From: an uncultured Collinsella sp.
GTDB taxonomy: Bacteria; Actinomycetota; Coriobacteriia; Coriobacteriales; Coriobacteriaceae
Direction: 5' to 3'
Assembly: GCA_938036665.1 (NCBI GenBank)
Contig: CALHWR010000142.1
Location: forward strand, 1-20,314
Length of the DNA: 20,314 bases
The position numbers were made by a program, and so were the translations under genes. The notes under the pieces were generated by a model, which ran no database searches, had not been told where the DNA came from, and saw nothing but the letters and a program-made list of their open reading frames with translations. Position 1 is the first letter of the stretch. Each line of letters starts with the position of its first letter. Shown piece by piece: positions 7,515 through 15,883 of the stretch.

Positions 7515-8177
7515 ATGGGCGATAACACGGCGAATATCTCTGTTGCCGACGCCGTCCCCGCGCCCGATAGCGCGGCCAAGCGTCTGACGGGCGACGAACG
7601 CCGTCGCGAGATCCTCGATGCCGTGCGCACCGTAAGCTCCGAGCTGGGCGTGTCACATCTATCCGTCTCGGCCGTGACCAAGCGAGCCGGCTGCACGCGC
7701 TCGCTGTTCTACCACTACTTCGCCGACATGGACGCCGCCGTCACCGCCGTCATGGACGAGGCAATCGACGGTTTTATCTCCGAGCTCGAGCAATGGAATG
7801 CCGGCCGCACCGTCGGCGATATCGAGGGCGCGCTCGACACCGTCGCCCCGCTCTTTAAGCGTCTGGTCGTGAGCGGCCACGAGCTGCCGAGCACGCTCAC
7901 CTCGAGCAGCGGCGCGCTCTACGGCGGCTTTCTGCACAACGTGGTCCAGCGCGTGGCGCAATACATTTGCGACACCACCGTGGTGGACTTTGTCGCCCAT
8001 CACGACCTGCGCATCGACCATGTTTACGAGACGTTCTACACCCTCATCATGGGACTGCTGATGTATATCCGCACGCACCCCGATGTGCCCGACGAGACAG
8101 TCAAGGAAATCATCGCCTCGACGCTCCATATCGAGGGCTATACCGCCAAGTATCAGGAGCGCAAGCCCCAGAACTGA
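7515..8177 (+). CDS. TetR/AcrR family transcriptional regulator
   Basis: A 220-aa regulator with an N-terminal helix-turn-helix at about residues 28-75: RREILDAVRTVSSELG, then VSAVTKRAGCTRSLFYHYFADMD, where the SLFYHYF-type recognition segment is the TetR hallmark. The remainder is a helical ligand-binding domain that I cannot assign to a ligand. The ATG at 7515 is chosen because AAAGGCGG lies 7 nt upstream; the in-frame ATG at 7497 abuts its purine tract with no spacing. An unstructured 25-residue leader precedes the DNA-binding domain. It is divergent from the oxidoreductase, 63 nt upstream of the membrane-protein gene, and flanked by palindromes, so autoregulation and control of both arms are likely. 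Confidence 0.93.
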   Translation: MGDNTANISVADAVPAPDSAAKRLTGDERRREILDAVRTVSSELGVSHLSVSAVTKRAGCTRSLFYHYFADMDAAVTAVMDEAIDGFISELEQWNAGRTVGDIEGALDTVAPLFKRLVVSGHELPSTLTSSSGALYGGFLHNVVQRVAQYICDTTVVDFVAHHDLRIDHVYETFYTLIMGLLMYIRTHPDVPDETVKEIIASTLHIEGYTAKYQERKPQN

Positions 8178-8240
8178 CGACATTTGGCCAAACTGCCCGC
8201 GATCAGAAGAGGGGCCGCGGGCTTGTGAAAGGAGAGCAGC

Positions 8241-9248
8241 ATGCTGTTCGATGTTTGGGGTAGCAATACCCTTATCCACTGGGCCGGCTGGGCCATGGTC
8301 TTTATTGGCCTGATCGTGCTCAACGAGGTCGGCCGCCGCACCAAGCTGGGCGCGGCCATCATCTTTGGCGTGGCTCCGCTGGCCATGACCATCTACTGCG
8401 TCGCTATCGCCATCGGCGTCTCACAGGGTGCCGAGTGGGCGCTCACCAACCCCACCCATGTGTACCAGAACAGCTGGTTCCACTACGCCAAGGTATACGC
8501 GGCGCTGGCCGGTTGCTGGGGCTTCATTGCCATTAAGTACCAGTGGGGCAAGATCGGCAAGGCGCATTGGTTCCGCGCGTGGCCGTTTGTGATCGTCGCC
8601 ATCAACATCATGATCGCCGTCGTGTCCGACTTTGAGAGCGCCTATCACTTCTTTGTCCTGGGCGAGTCCACCTGGGTCACCTCCGAGGGCGCCACGCAGC
8701 TCGCCGGCTGGAACAACGTGTTCAACGGCATCGCCGGTATCATCAACATCTTCTGCATGACCGGTTGGTGGAGTGTCTACGCCTCTGAGGACAAGACCGA
8801 CATGCTGTGGCCCGACATGACCTGGGTCTACATCATCGCCTACGATATCTGGAACTTCTGCTACACCTACAACTGCTTGCCCACCCACTCCTGGTTCTGC
8901 GGCTTTGCACTGCTGCTGGCGCCCACCGTCGCCGCCTTTATCTGGAACAAGGGCGGCTGGATCCAGAACCGTGCCTTTACGCTGGCTATTTGGTGCATGT
9001 TTGCCCAGGTATTCCCGTACTTCCAGGAGGAGTCCATCTTTGTGACCCACTCCACGCTCGACCCCGGCGCCGCTACCGCGGTCTCGATCGCCGCGCTGGT
9101 CGCCAACGTCGCCGCGATCATCTACATCGTCTACCGTGCCAAGAAGCTCGGCCGCAATCCCTACAAGCAGGACGTCTTTGAGGGCACCAGCGATTGGGAG
9201 AAGGCTACCGCTCGCCGCGCCAAGGTTGATTACGCGCACGCCGAGTAA
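8241..9248 (+). CDS. Tryptophan-rich polytopic membrane protein, probably DUF5692 family
   Basis: A 335-aa integral membrane protein with roughly eight or nine hydrophobic segments (for example AMVFIGLIVLNEVG, FVIVAINIMIAVV, ALLLAPTVAAFIW, IAALVANVAAIIYIVYRAKK) and a charged cytoplasmic C-terminus. It has 21 tryptophans (over 6 percent) and 7 cysteines, including NFCYTYNCLPTHSWFCG, with His and Cys near predicted membrane edges. I associate it tentatively with DUF5692, a family without known function. The ATG at 8241 has AAAGGAG at good spacing. It probably shares a transcript with tetR and ends before a strong terminator. A role as the membrane partner or transporter of the adjacent oxidoreductase system is inference from position only. 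Confidence 0.85.
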   Translation: MLFDVWGSNTLIHWAGWAMVFIGLIVLNEVGRRTKLGAAIIFGVAPLAMTIYCVAIAIGVSQGAEWALTNPTHVYQNSWFHYAKVYAALAGCWGFIAIKYQWGKIGKAHWFRAWPFVIVAINIMIAVVSDFESAYHFFVLGESTWVTSEGATQLAGWNNVFNGIAGIINIFCMTGWWSVYASEDKTDMLWPDMTWVYIIAYDIWNFCYTYNCLPTHSWFCGFALLLAPTVAAFIWNKGGWIQNRAFTLAIWCMFAQVFPYFQEESIFVTHSTLDPGAATAVSIAALVANVAAIIYIVYRAKKLGRNPYKQDVFEGTSDWEKATARRAKVDYAHAE

Positions 9249-9319
9249 CATGCCCGGCGCAAACGCCGCTTGAATGTGAAGCAGCATAGCCGGCTCCGCG
9301 CAACTCAACGCATTGCAGA

Positions 9320-9359
9320 GCCCCCGGAATGTGATTCGTCCGCGTTCCGGGGGCCTTTT
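9320..9359 (+). terminator. Intrinsic terminator after the tetR/membrane-protein unit
   Basis: GCCCCCGGAA (9320-9329) pairs perfectly with TTCCGGGGGC (9345-9354), a 10-bp stem with a 15-nt loop, followed by CTTTT. It lies about 70 nt after the stop codon of the membrane-protein gene. Confidence 0.88.
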
Positions 9360-9480
9360 GCTGCCGCGAGGATGCGGCCGAACGATGCGCTCAGGTTAAA
9401 TCGGATCTTATATTTCGTATGCGCTTTATATGGCTCCATTTTTGGGTACAGTGTTGAGCCGATATTGCATTGGGGGATAT

Positions 9481-10656
9481 ATGAGCGATGAGACGTATGG
9501 CCGCGAGGATGCGGCCCAGGATGCGGAAGCATGTGCCGAAGCCCTGGAGAGCCTTGACCGGATCGCGCTAGACGAGCTCTCGTTTAGCGATTCGGTCGTC
9601 GACGCGCAAGACGAGGTGCACGAAGACACTGAGGACGAAGGCGGCGACGCCAAAGACGCTCCTGACGAAGCCGAAGAGGACGATAGCGAGGCCGACGACC
9701 AGCCCGAATCCGACACGGGCGAGGAAACCGTCTTGCTCGACAGCTTACCGGCCGAAGATTCGCTGACTCGCGAGCTTCCTGGCCTGGGTTCCGCACCAGC
9801 CGTGGATGAGACCATCGCCATGGGCGATATTCCCCTGCCGTCCGTTCCCTCGGCACACGAAGCCGAGGTCCGCCATCGCAAGATGTCGCCCAAGCGCCGC
9901 AATCTGATGGTCGCCGGTGTCGTGGCCGTCGCGCTCGTCGCCGGCGGTGCAGGCTATGCTGCCTGGAACGGATATCAGCAAGAGCAGGCTGCCGCTGTCG
10001 CCGCCAATGCCCACACGATGATGTCGGTGCAGATTGGCGTGCATGCCGCGGGCCTCGACTGTTCCACCAGCTCTAAGATTCCCGTACAGGTGAGCGGTCA
10101 GGACGCTGATGGCTCATCCGTGAGCGAAACGCTCTATGTTGACGAGCACGGCCGCGGCATCAAACTGCTGCCCGGCGATTACACGCTCTCCATCGCTGCC
10201 TCTCCCATCGCGGCCGACGGCACCATCTATACCGTCCCGACCACCAAGGCGCAGGTCACGATCAAGAGCGACGGACAGGACCTAAGCAGCCAGGCCGCCT
10301 TTAAGCTCAAGGTGCCTTCGGCCGACACGGTGACTGACGACCAGATCGATGCCGCCGCCAAATATGCCGAGGAGGGAGGCGCGAGCTCCGCCGCCACCGC
10401 CAAGGTGCTCCAGCAGGCGGCAACCGCGCGGCGCGGCGCCGCCGTCAATGCCGTGAGCGCGCAAAAGGCACAGGCGGCCCGTGATGCCGACGCCCGCCAC
10501 AAGGCAACCGACCTCTACCAGCTCGATATCCCCGTCGAGTGGTACGGCAAGGTCGAGACTTGGCAAAATGGCAGCACGCTATGCATCTATCTTGCCGGCG
10601 ACAGCGATACACCGATTGTGACGCTCGTCGCAGTGCGCGAGCTTTACGCCCGATGA
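9481..10656 (+). CDS. Single-pass membrane protein with acidic N-terminus and extracellular domain (C-terminally frameshifted)
   Basis: A 391-residue product of unknown function. Residues 1-130 are very acidic and probably disordered (runs such as EDTEDEGGDAKDAPDEAEED). A basic patch RHRKMSPKRRN (131-141) precedes one transmembrane helix (about 142-162, LMVAGVVAVALVAGGAGYAAW minus its ends). The rest is extracellular by the positive-inside rule, with a beta-rich segment (KIPVQVSG, ETLYVDEHG), an Ala-rich helical region and a final domain starting YQLDIPVEWYGKVE. The ATG at 9481 follows GGGGGAT; the earlier ATG at 9430 has no ribosome-binding site. The frame stops at 10656, but the domain clearly continues in the +1 frame to 10954, so the gene is frameshifted. 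Confidence 0.75.
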   Translation: MSDETYGREDAAQDAEACAEALESLDRIALDELSFSDSVVDAQDEVHEDTEDEGGDAKDAPDEAEEDDSEADDQPESDTGEETVLLDSLPAEDSLTRELPGLGSAPAVDETIAMGDIPLPSVPSAHEAEVRHRKMSPKRRNLMVAGVVAVALVAGGAGYAAWNGYQQEQAAAVAANAHTMMSVQIGVHAAGLDCSTSSKIPVQVSGQDADGSSVSETLYVDEHGRGIKLLPGDYTLSIAASPIAADGTIYTVPTTKAQVTIKSDGQDLSSQAAFKLKVPSADTVTDDQIDAAAKYAEEGGASSAATAKVLQQAATARRGAAVNAVSAQKAQAARDADARHKATDLYQLDIPVEWYGKVETWQNGSTLCIYLAGDSDTPIVTLVAVRELYAR

Positions 10657-10954
10657 GGGCGATACGGTTTTGGGTGCGGCCAACCTAGGCAACGGTTATA
10701 CCGTCTACGCCAGCGGTCCCGTCTATCCGTACGTGGTGCCCCAGACCATCAACGGACGGACGCAGAATCCCGTGTCGACCTACCCTATGGACTCGGCCAT
10801 TGAGCTTGTCGAGCTCACGACCGGCAACCGCTACACCTATAGCCAGATCAAGAACGTACTGGTCGGCAAAGACGGCAAGGCCGACGCTGCGACCAAACTC
10901 GAGACCGACTGCCTCGCCCAGATTCTCCTGCCGAGCATCAAGGCCCAGGACTAG
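10652..10954 (+). pseudogene. Frameshifted C-terminal remainder of the exported protein
   Basis: Reads on in the +1 frame relative to the upstream gene: DEGDTVLGAANLGNGYTVYA, then SGPVYPYV, and later SAIELVELTTGNRYTYSQIK, ending KAQD. It has no ribosome-binding site and no ATG at its start. Its composition and beta-strand pattern fit completion of the preceding domain. The switch of frame must lie between 10622 and 10653, because the downstream frame has a TGA at 10619-10621. Either an indel (real or a sequencing error) or +1 slippage at CGA-TGA would join the pieces. Confidence 0.7.
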
Positions 10955-10998
10955 CGGACCATGACACCTGAGTCCTGGCCTCGCAAATCCATAGACGA

Positions 10999-12351
10999 TT
11001 AGGAAAGGAGCCACTTCCATGCGGGCACAGCATGTACCACGCCGTGTTTGCATGGAATATCGGCCTGCTCATCCATGGTAACGATTACCGACTCGCCAAG
11101 ATCAAACTGGGCCATCGCGGCATCGAGCGCGGCAATTTCGCGCTCGCGCGTTTTCTCGCTTGTCATATCCACACTTACCTGAATCAGGCCGTAAGCCTGC
11201 ATGAGCAGTGCATCCCCAGCCACAAAGTCCACCTCATGGCTTTTATTCTTATCTTTAATCAGCAGGCGGCAAACCGAACCGGGCCGCACGGCGGGGGTCC
11301 TTCTTCTGAGCGCATTGAACACCGCGGTCTCGAGCCTCTGACCATGATCCAATGCCGATGCGGGGGAGAACGCTCCGAACATCGCAGGATCGACGGCGTA
11401 GACCTTAGACGCAGACCGCGTATTATTTGCAAGCGAACGCGTGAACTCCGGCACCGAAAACAGCAGGTAGGCGTCCTCGTAATACTCAAGTAAGTCGCTG
11501 AGCGTATTTCGACTGACGGATATCTGTCTGCTCTTGAACTCGTTGTACACTTTGTTCACTGACAGCTCTCGTCCCGAAGATGCCATGCACCGCGCCAGAA
11601 ACAGCGAGGCCAAACGGGGGTTCTTGACGTCGTAACGTTCAACGACGTCCATGGCGACCGTTCGCGACGCATATTCCTGTAGCAGCTGAATCGCGTCTGC
11701 GGGCGTCTGCTCAAGTGTCGCGATGAATCCCCCTCGCTCGAGATATCCGATCAGATGATGTCGAAGCAGTGCTGCATCGCTCGATGAAAAGGGTGCATCC
11801 GGCTCAGGAACGCTCCCCGTCTTATATCGGACGTATTCCGAAAAACTCAACGGAAAAAGCTCTCGCACAAGAGAACGGCCCCTGAACTCGCTCTTAAGTT
11901 CTGAGGACAGCATCTTAGAAGAAGATCCCGTCACGTAAACGGTCGCCTTCTCCGTATCGACCACGCGTCGCAGAAACGCACCCCATTCGGGTATTTCCTG
12001 GATCTCGTCAAAGAAAAGGTAGGCGCCCTCGCCTCGAGCAGCAGGATATAGTGCATAGAATGTATCGAGCACGTCCGCTAGTAGCGATGGCTCATACGGA
12101 CGCAAGCGCTCATCCTCAAAATTGAAATATAGCATCCGGTCAAGCTCGACGCCTTGGCCCTGAAGCCGCCGTATCTCCTGATACAGGCGATACGTCTTTC
12201 CACAACGACGGGCGCCCACAATCACATATACGATGTTGTCGCGCTTTGGCTCCTGCGGGTTGCCCAGATCAAGGTCGCGCTCAAAGACCTGCGGAATCCC
12301 CTGTTGCTCAAAGTCCTTTATTTTTTGAGCCACCAAGTCGTTGAATGCCAT
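10999..12351 (-). CDS. ATP-binding protein, AAA_14 plus DUF4143
   Basis: A 450-aa stand-alone AAA-type ATPase. The Walker A motif GARRCGKT is at residues 46-53 and the Walker B YLFFDEIQ near 111-118, followed by a sensor-like VTGSSSKML. The C-terminal half is the DUF4143 region, with a nuclease-fold-like signature (HEVDFVAGD then LIQVSV) but no proof of catalysis. The family is common and scattered in anaerobes and archaea, usually without known function, and is often horizontally spread. The ATG at 12351 is preceded by TTGGAGA. It is convergent with the exported-protein gene (44-nt gap). Its probable promoter is inside an inverted repeat (12360-12419). Codon use is less GC-biased than neighbouring genes, which suggests acquisition. 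Confidence 0.93.
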   Translation of the reverse strand: MAFNDLVAQKIKDFEQQGIPQVFERDLDLGNPQEPKRDNIVYVIVGARRCGKTYRLYQEIRRLQGQGVELDRMLYFNFEDERLRPYEPSLLADVLDTFYALYPAARGEGAYLFFDEIQEIPEWGAFLRRVVDTEKATVYVTGSSSKMLSSELKSEFRGRSLVRELFPLSFSEYVRYKTGSVPEPDAPFSSSDAALLRHHLIGYLERGGFIATLEQTPADAIQLLQEYASRTVAMDVVERYDVKNPRLASLFLARCMASSGRELSVNKVYNEFKSRQISVSRNTLSDLLEYYEDAYLLFSVPEFTRSLANNTRSASKVYAVDPAMFGAFSPASALDHGQRLETAVFNALRRRTPAVRPGSVCRLLIKDKNKSHEVDFVAGDALLMQAYGLIQVSVDMTSEKTREREIAALDAAMAQFDLGESVIVTMDEQADIPCKHGVVHAVPAWKWLLS

Positions 12352-12359
12352 AATTCTCC

Positions 12360-12419
12360 AATCTTGCTCTCCTGCTAATCAAGATTATAACGATTCTTGA
12401 TTAGCAGGGGAGCAAGATT
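12360..12419. promoter_or_regulatory. 24-bp inverted repeat enclosing the ATPase promoter
   Basis: The arms at 12360-12383 and 12396-12419 match at 23 of 24 positions around a 12-nt loop. The loop contains TATAAT on the minus strand (12384-12389), a consensus -10 box directed at the DUF4143 ATPase gene. A degenerate third copy of the arm follows at about 12424-12450. The arrangement suggests an operator around the promoter; a transcript starting further upstream would carry a large hairpin next to the ribosome-binding site. Confidence 0.7.
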
Positions 12420-12559
12420 ATGCGTATCTTGATTAATGGATAAGCAAGTTTTCTATTAGTGGCCCCTCCCGGAGGATATCGAGCGGCCGAGGGGGGCAGG
12501 CATGAACGCCTCTAGCCGAAAACAAAGTAGCTAAAAAAGCCCCGTCCCAAATGAGCTAC

Positions 12560-12754
12560 TTAACGCCAGGGGTCGGCTTCGAAGAGGGGCTCGCGCTCGG
12601 GGCGACGATCGCTATAAGGATCGTAGCCGTCGTCATCCTCGTTCTCGGCACGGATGTAGGGGTCGCGCGGCTTGGGCACAGGCTTGGGTGCAGGCTTGGG
12701 TGCGGCCGGCGCGGCGTTGGCGACCGGCGCATTCGTCTTGTTCTTGTCTATCAT
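12560..12754 (-). CDS. Small Pro/Ala-rich acidic protein, function unknown
   Basis: A 64-aa protein that I do not recognise. After MIDKNKTN it has a low-complexity Ala/Pro/Lys stretch (APAAPKPAPKPVPKPRD) and then an acidic, Tyr-containing tail (YIRAENEDDDGYDPYSDR) ending ADPWR. No membrane segment or signal peptide is visible. The ATG at 12754 is 8 nt after AGGAG; the ATG at 12760 is too close to it. It is about 50 nt past the clpB terminator and on the same strand. The good ribosome-binding site supports a real gene, but the length and low complexity leave doubt. Confidence 0.6.
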   Translation of the reverse strand: MIDKNKTNAPVANAAPAAPKPAPKPVPKPRDPYIRAENEDDDGYDPYSDRRPEREPLFEADPWR

Positions 12755-12806
12755 CTGCATATCTCCTTGCCATGCAATCGTGTTCAACATTATCGATTGT
12801 CGCACG

Positions 12807-12843
12807 AAAAAGGGCGGCGGACCCAATTGGATCCGCCGCCCTT
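12807..12843 (-). terminator. Intrinsic terminator of clpB
   Basis: On the minus strand AAGGGCGGCGGA (12843-12832) pairs perfectly with TCCGCCGCCCTT (12821-12810) across a 10-nt loop. A short T-tract follows (TTTTT in all, counting the stem end). It begins about 46 nt after the clpB stop codon. Confidence 0.9.
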
Positions 12844-12888
12844 GGCGTTTAGAGACGGCTGGCAGATTTTAAGACATGTCCCATAAAT

Positions 12889-15516
12889 CTACTCGGCGTC
12901 GGGGACCTCGTAGGTAGCAGACGGCGTGTTGTCGCACACGACGGTAAAGCCGCCGTCCTTGTCGGCATCGACCGTCACCTGATCGCCCTCGCGCACCGTA
13001 CCGTCGATGATGGCGGCGGCGATGGCGTCCACGACCTCGCGCTGGACCAGGCGCTTGAGCGGACGGGCACCGAACACGGGGTCCAGGCCACCCACGGCGA
13101 GCATCTGCTTGGCCGCCGGGGTGATGGCAAGCGTCATGCGCTCCTTGGCCAGACGCGCGCGGACGTCGGCAAGCTGGATGTCGACGATCTTCTCGATCTG
13201 CGCCATGCCGAGCGGATGGAACACCACGATATCGTCGATACGGTTGAGGAACTCGGGGCGGAAGGTCTGAGCCATGGCGGCGTCGACCTGATGGCGCATC
13301 TCCTCCTCGTCCTTACCGGACAGATCGGCGATGGCCTTGGAGCCCACGTTAGACGTCATGATGATGATCGTGTTCTTGAAGGACACCTGGCGACCCTGGC
13401 CATCGGTCAGACGGCCGTCATCAAGCACCTGCAGCAGCACGTTAAAGACATCCGGATGAGCCTTCTCCATCTCGTCGAGCAAAATCACGGAGTACGGACG
13501 ACGGCGCACGGCCTCGGTAAGCTGGCCGCCCTCGTCGTAACCCACGTATCCCGGAGGCGCACCGATCAGACGTTGGACGCTGAACTTCTCCATGTACTCG
13601 GACATGTCGATACGCACGAGCGCACGCTCGTCATCGAACAGGCACTCGGCAAGCGCCTTGGCGAGCTCGGTCTTGCCCACGCCGGTGGGGCCCAGGAAGA
13701 AGAAGCTGCCGATGGGCTTGTCCGGATCGGAGAGGCCCGCACGGCTGCGACGCACGGCCGCGGCGACAGCGGAGACCGCCTCGTCCTGGCCGATGACGCG
13801 CTTATGCAGCTCGCCCTCCAAGCCCTTCAGCTTGTCGAGCTCGCCCTGCATCATCTTGGAGACGGGCACGCCGGTCCAAGCGCTCACGACCTCAGCGATC
13901 TCATCGGAGGTCACCTGCTCGTTGAGGCCCTCGCCGTCCTGCTGCTTTTGCGCCTCGAGCGCAGCCTCGGAATCCTGAATCTGCTGCTGCAGGCCCGGAA
14001 TCACGGAGTAGCGCAGCTCGGACGCACGGCCCAGGTCGCCGTTGCGCGTCGCACGCTCCTCTTCGCTCTTGGCCTCGTCGAGCTGTCCCTTGAGCTCCTG
14101 CACGTGGTCGATGGCGTTCTTCTGGTTGAGCCAGCCGGCCTTTTGCACGTTGAGCTTTTCTTGGACCTCGGCAATCTCTTGGCGCAGGGCCTCCAGACGC
14201 TCCTTGGAGGCGTCGTCGGTCTCCTTCATGAGCGCCTGCTCCTCGATCTGCAGCTGGGTGAGCTGACGCGTGGTGGCATCGATCTCGACCGGCATGCTGT
14301 CGAGCTCCATGCGCAGGCGGCTTGCCGCCTCATCAACCAGGTCGATGGCCTTATCGGGCAGGAAGCGGTCGGCGATGTAGCGATCGGAGAGGTCGGCGGC
14401 CGCCACGAGCGCGCTATCGGTGATATGCACGCCGTGGAAGATCTCGTACTTCTCCTTGAGGCCACGCAGAATCGAGATGGTGTCCTCGACGGTAGGCTCG
14501 CTCACCATTACGGTCTGGAAACGACGGGCGAGCGCCGCATCCTTCTCGATGTACTTGCGGTATTCGTCAAGCGTAGTCGCGCCGATTGCGTGTAAGTCGC
14601 CACGGGCAAGCGCCGGCTTGAGGATGTTGCCGGCGTCCATGGAGCCCTCGGTGGCACCCGCGCCCACGATGGTGTGGAGCTCATCGATGAACAGGATGAC
14701 CTTGCCTTCCGATTTTTGCACTTCCTTGAGCACGGCCTTCAAGCGGTCCTCGAACTCGCCGCGGTACTTGGCGCCGGCGACCAGCGCGCTCATGTCGAGC
14801 TCGATGAGGTCGCGATAGCGCAGCGTGCTCGGCACGTCGCCGGCCACGATACGCTGGGCGATGCCCTCGACGATGGCCGTCTTGCCGACGCCCGGCTCGC
14901 CGATGAGCACAGGGTTGTTCTTGGTGCGGCGGGACAGGACCTGGATGGTGCGGCGAATCTCATCGGTACGGCCGATGACCGGGTCGAGCTTGCCGGCGCG
15001 GGCGAGGTCGCAGATGTTGCGACCATACTGCTCCAGCGCCTCAAACTGCGTCTTGTCCTCGGCAGACGTCACGCGGTCATCGCCGCGCAGCTCCTCGTAG
15101 ACTTGCTCGATGCGCCCCTTGGTCACGCCGGCGTCACGCAGAACGCGGCCCGCCTCGCCCTTGTCCTCGGCAAGTGCCATCAGCAGATGCTCGGTCACCA
15201 CAAAGCTGTCGCCCATCTTGGTGGCCTTCTTCTCGGCCTTCTCGATGACGCGGACGAGCTCATTGGACAGGCCCATCTGCTGGCCCTCGCCCGAAACCTT
15301 GGGCGCGTGGTCGATGGCATCCTGTGTGGAGCGTGCAAGCTGAGCCGGGTCGGCACCGATGCGCTCAATGATCACGGAGATATTGCGCTCGCCGGCACCG
15401 AGCAGGGCGGACAGCAGGTGAATCGGCTCCACCGCGCCGGCCTGCGCGTCGGCGGCCGTGCTCATGGCGGTCTGCAACGCCTCGCGCGACGTCATTGCTA
15501 GCTTATCGATTCTCAT
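12889..15516 (-). CDS. clpB: ATP-dependent protein disaggregase ClpB
   Basis: ClpB (875 aa) is a hexameric AAA+ chaperone that threads aggregated proteins with DnaK/DnaJ help after heat stress. Domains in order: N domain (1-145, two Clp-N repeats), first AAA module with Walker A GEPGVGKT (206-213) and Walker B VILFIDEL (273-280), the long coiled-coil middle domain (about 405-525) that separates ClpB from ClpA/ClpC, and the second AAA module with Walker A GPTGVGKT (609-616). Full length for the family. The ATG at 15516 follows GAGAGGTGA. It stands alone, with a terminator downstream and a 370-bp non-coding region upstream. No CIRCE or HspR-type HAIR site is visible upstream. Confidence 0.98.
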   Translation of the reverse strand: MRIDKLAMTSREALQTAMSTAADAQAGAVEPIHLLSALLGAGERNISVIIERIGADPAQLARSTQDAIDHAPKVSGEGQQMGLSNELVRVIEKAEKKATKMGDSFVVTEHLLMALAEDKGEAGRVLRDAGVTKGRIEQVYEELRGDDRVTSAEDKTQFEALEQYGRNICDLARAGKLDPVIGRTDEIRRTIQVLSRRTKNNPVLIGEPGVGKTAIVEGIAQRIVAGDVPSTLRYRDLIELDMSALVAGAKYRGEFEDRLKAVLKEVQKSEGKVILFIDELHTIVGAGATEGSMDAGNILKPALARGDLHAIGATTLDEYRKYIEKDAALARRFQTVMVSEPTVEDTISILRGLKEKYEIFHGVHITDSALVAAADLSDRYIADRFLPDKAIDLVDEAASRLRMELDSMPVEIDATTRQLTQLQIEEQALMKETDDASKERLEALRQEIAEVQEKLNVQKAGWLNQKNAIDHVQELKGQLDEAKSEEERATRNGDLGRASELRYSVIPGLQQQIQDSEAALEAQKQQDGEGLNEQVTSDEIAEVVSAWTGVPVSKMMQGELDKLKGLEGELHKRVIGQDEAVSAVAAAVRRSRAGLSDPDKPIGSFFFLGPTGVGKTELAKALAECLFDDERALVRIDMSEYMEKFSVQRLIGAPPGYVGYDEGGQLTEAVRRRPYSVILLDEMEKAHPDVFNVLLQVLDDGRLTDGQGRQVSFKNTIIIMTSNVGSKAIADLSGKDEEEMRHQVDAAMAQTFRPEFLNRIDDIVVFHPLGMAQIEKIVDIQLADVRARLAKERMTLAITPAAKQMLAVGGLDPVFGARPLKRLVQREVVDAIAAAIIDGTVREGDQVTVDADKDGGFTVVCDNTPSATYEVPDAE

Positions 15517-15537
15517 GGAATCACCTCTCTTGGGGCG

Positions 15538-15555
15538 GCCGCCCTACGGGGCGGC
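15538..15555 (-). promoter_or_regulatory. Hairpin in the clpB leader
   Basis: GCCGCCC pairs with GGGCGGC around a CGTA tetraloop, about 20 nt before the clpB start codon and just upstream of the ribosome-binding site. No T-tract follows, so it is not a terminator. It could stabilise the mRNA or modulate translation. Confidence 0.5.
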
Positions 15556-15594
15556 TTCACGTTGTTCGAGAAGTATTGTTGCCAGCTTTGCGCG

Positions 15595-15600
15595 ATTATA
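15595..15600 (-). promoter_or_regulatory. Probable clpB -10 box
   Basis: TATAAT on the minus strand, 78 nt upstream of the start codon; transcription would start near 15588. The -35 position at 17-nt spacing (ATATAG) is poor. Confidence 0.5.
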
Positions 15601-15698
15601 TACATAAATCTAAGTCTCTATATATAAGATTTTCTGAGTGATTGAAAGATAGGGAGCAGGTTCGCTCACCCGCTACGGCCTCGTCCCCTTACTATCTC

Positions 15699-15846
15699 AA
15701 TCTGTAACATCTAGTCAGCAAATAGAGCTCTATCTGTTACAAATCGAGACGAACAGAAAACACCCGGATCAAAAATCTAAATCTGTAACACCAGGCCCAC
15801 TTTTAGCGGCCAAGATGTTACAGATCGAGACAGACCGAAAACCACC
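15699..15846. repeat. Two direct copies of a 66-67-bp repeat with inverted ends
   Basis: Copies at 15699-15764 and 15780-15846 begin AATCTGTAACA and share a right half with GTTACA-ATCGAGAC followed by GAAAAC-ACC. Inside each copy, TCTGTAACA and TGTTACA(G)A form an inverted repeat (10 bp perfect in the second copy). The centres differ. No coding capacity is seen. The second copy runs into the 35-bp palindrome. Confidence 0.75.
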
Positions 15847-15875
15847 ACAAAGAGGACAGGCACCTTTGTGGTGGT
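15841..15875. repeat. 35-bp palindromic repeat, copy 1
   Basis: ACCACCACAAAG and CTTTGTGGTGGT (12 bp each) around an 11-nt loop (AGGACAGGCAC). On the minus strand it is followed by TTTCGG, so it may also terminate the gene that ends at 15884. Confidence 0.9.
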
Positions 15876-15883
15876 CGCGGTCT

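Larger units (their letters stand above)
15517..15883. other. Non-coding region upstream of clpB
   Basis: No gene is seen. From the clpB side it holds a GC-rich leader hairpin (15538-15555), a TATAAT box (15595-15600), an AT-rich stretch, two copies of a 66-67-bp repeat (15699-15764 and 15780-15846), and the first 35-bp palindrome (15841-15875). Confidence 0.75.

Noticed and set aside
10945..10978. Terminator between the convergent genes (CCAGGACT/AGTCCTGG)
   Set aside because: The 8-bp dyad is perfect, but the loop is 18 nt and no T-tract follows on either strand, so it is too weak to list as a terminator.
11001..11081. Ribosome-binding site and ATG on the plus strand (AGGAAAGGAG then ATG at 11019)
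   Set aside because: The frame stops after 20 codons, and the purine run is simply the complement of the ATPase's last codons (KWLLS and stop).
13216..14595. 459-codon open frame opposite clpB
   Set aside because: The opposite strand encodes a textbook ClpB; this frame is low-complexity Leu/Gly/His-rich.
15517..15700. CIRCE or HAIR heat-shock operator upstream of clpB
   Set aside because: No TTAGCACTC/GAGTGCTAA or CTTGAGT/ACTCAAG dyad was found on either strand.
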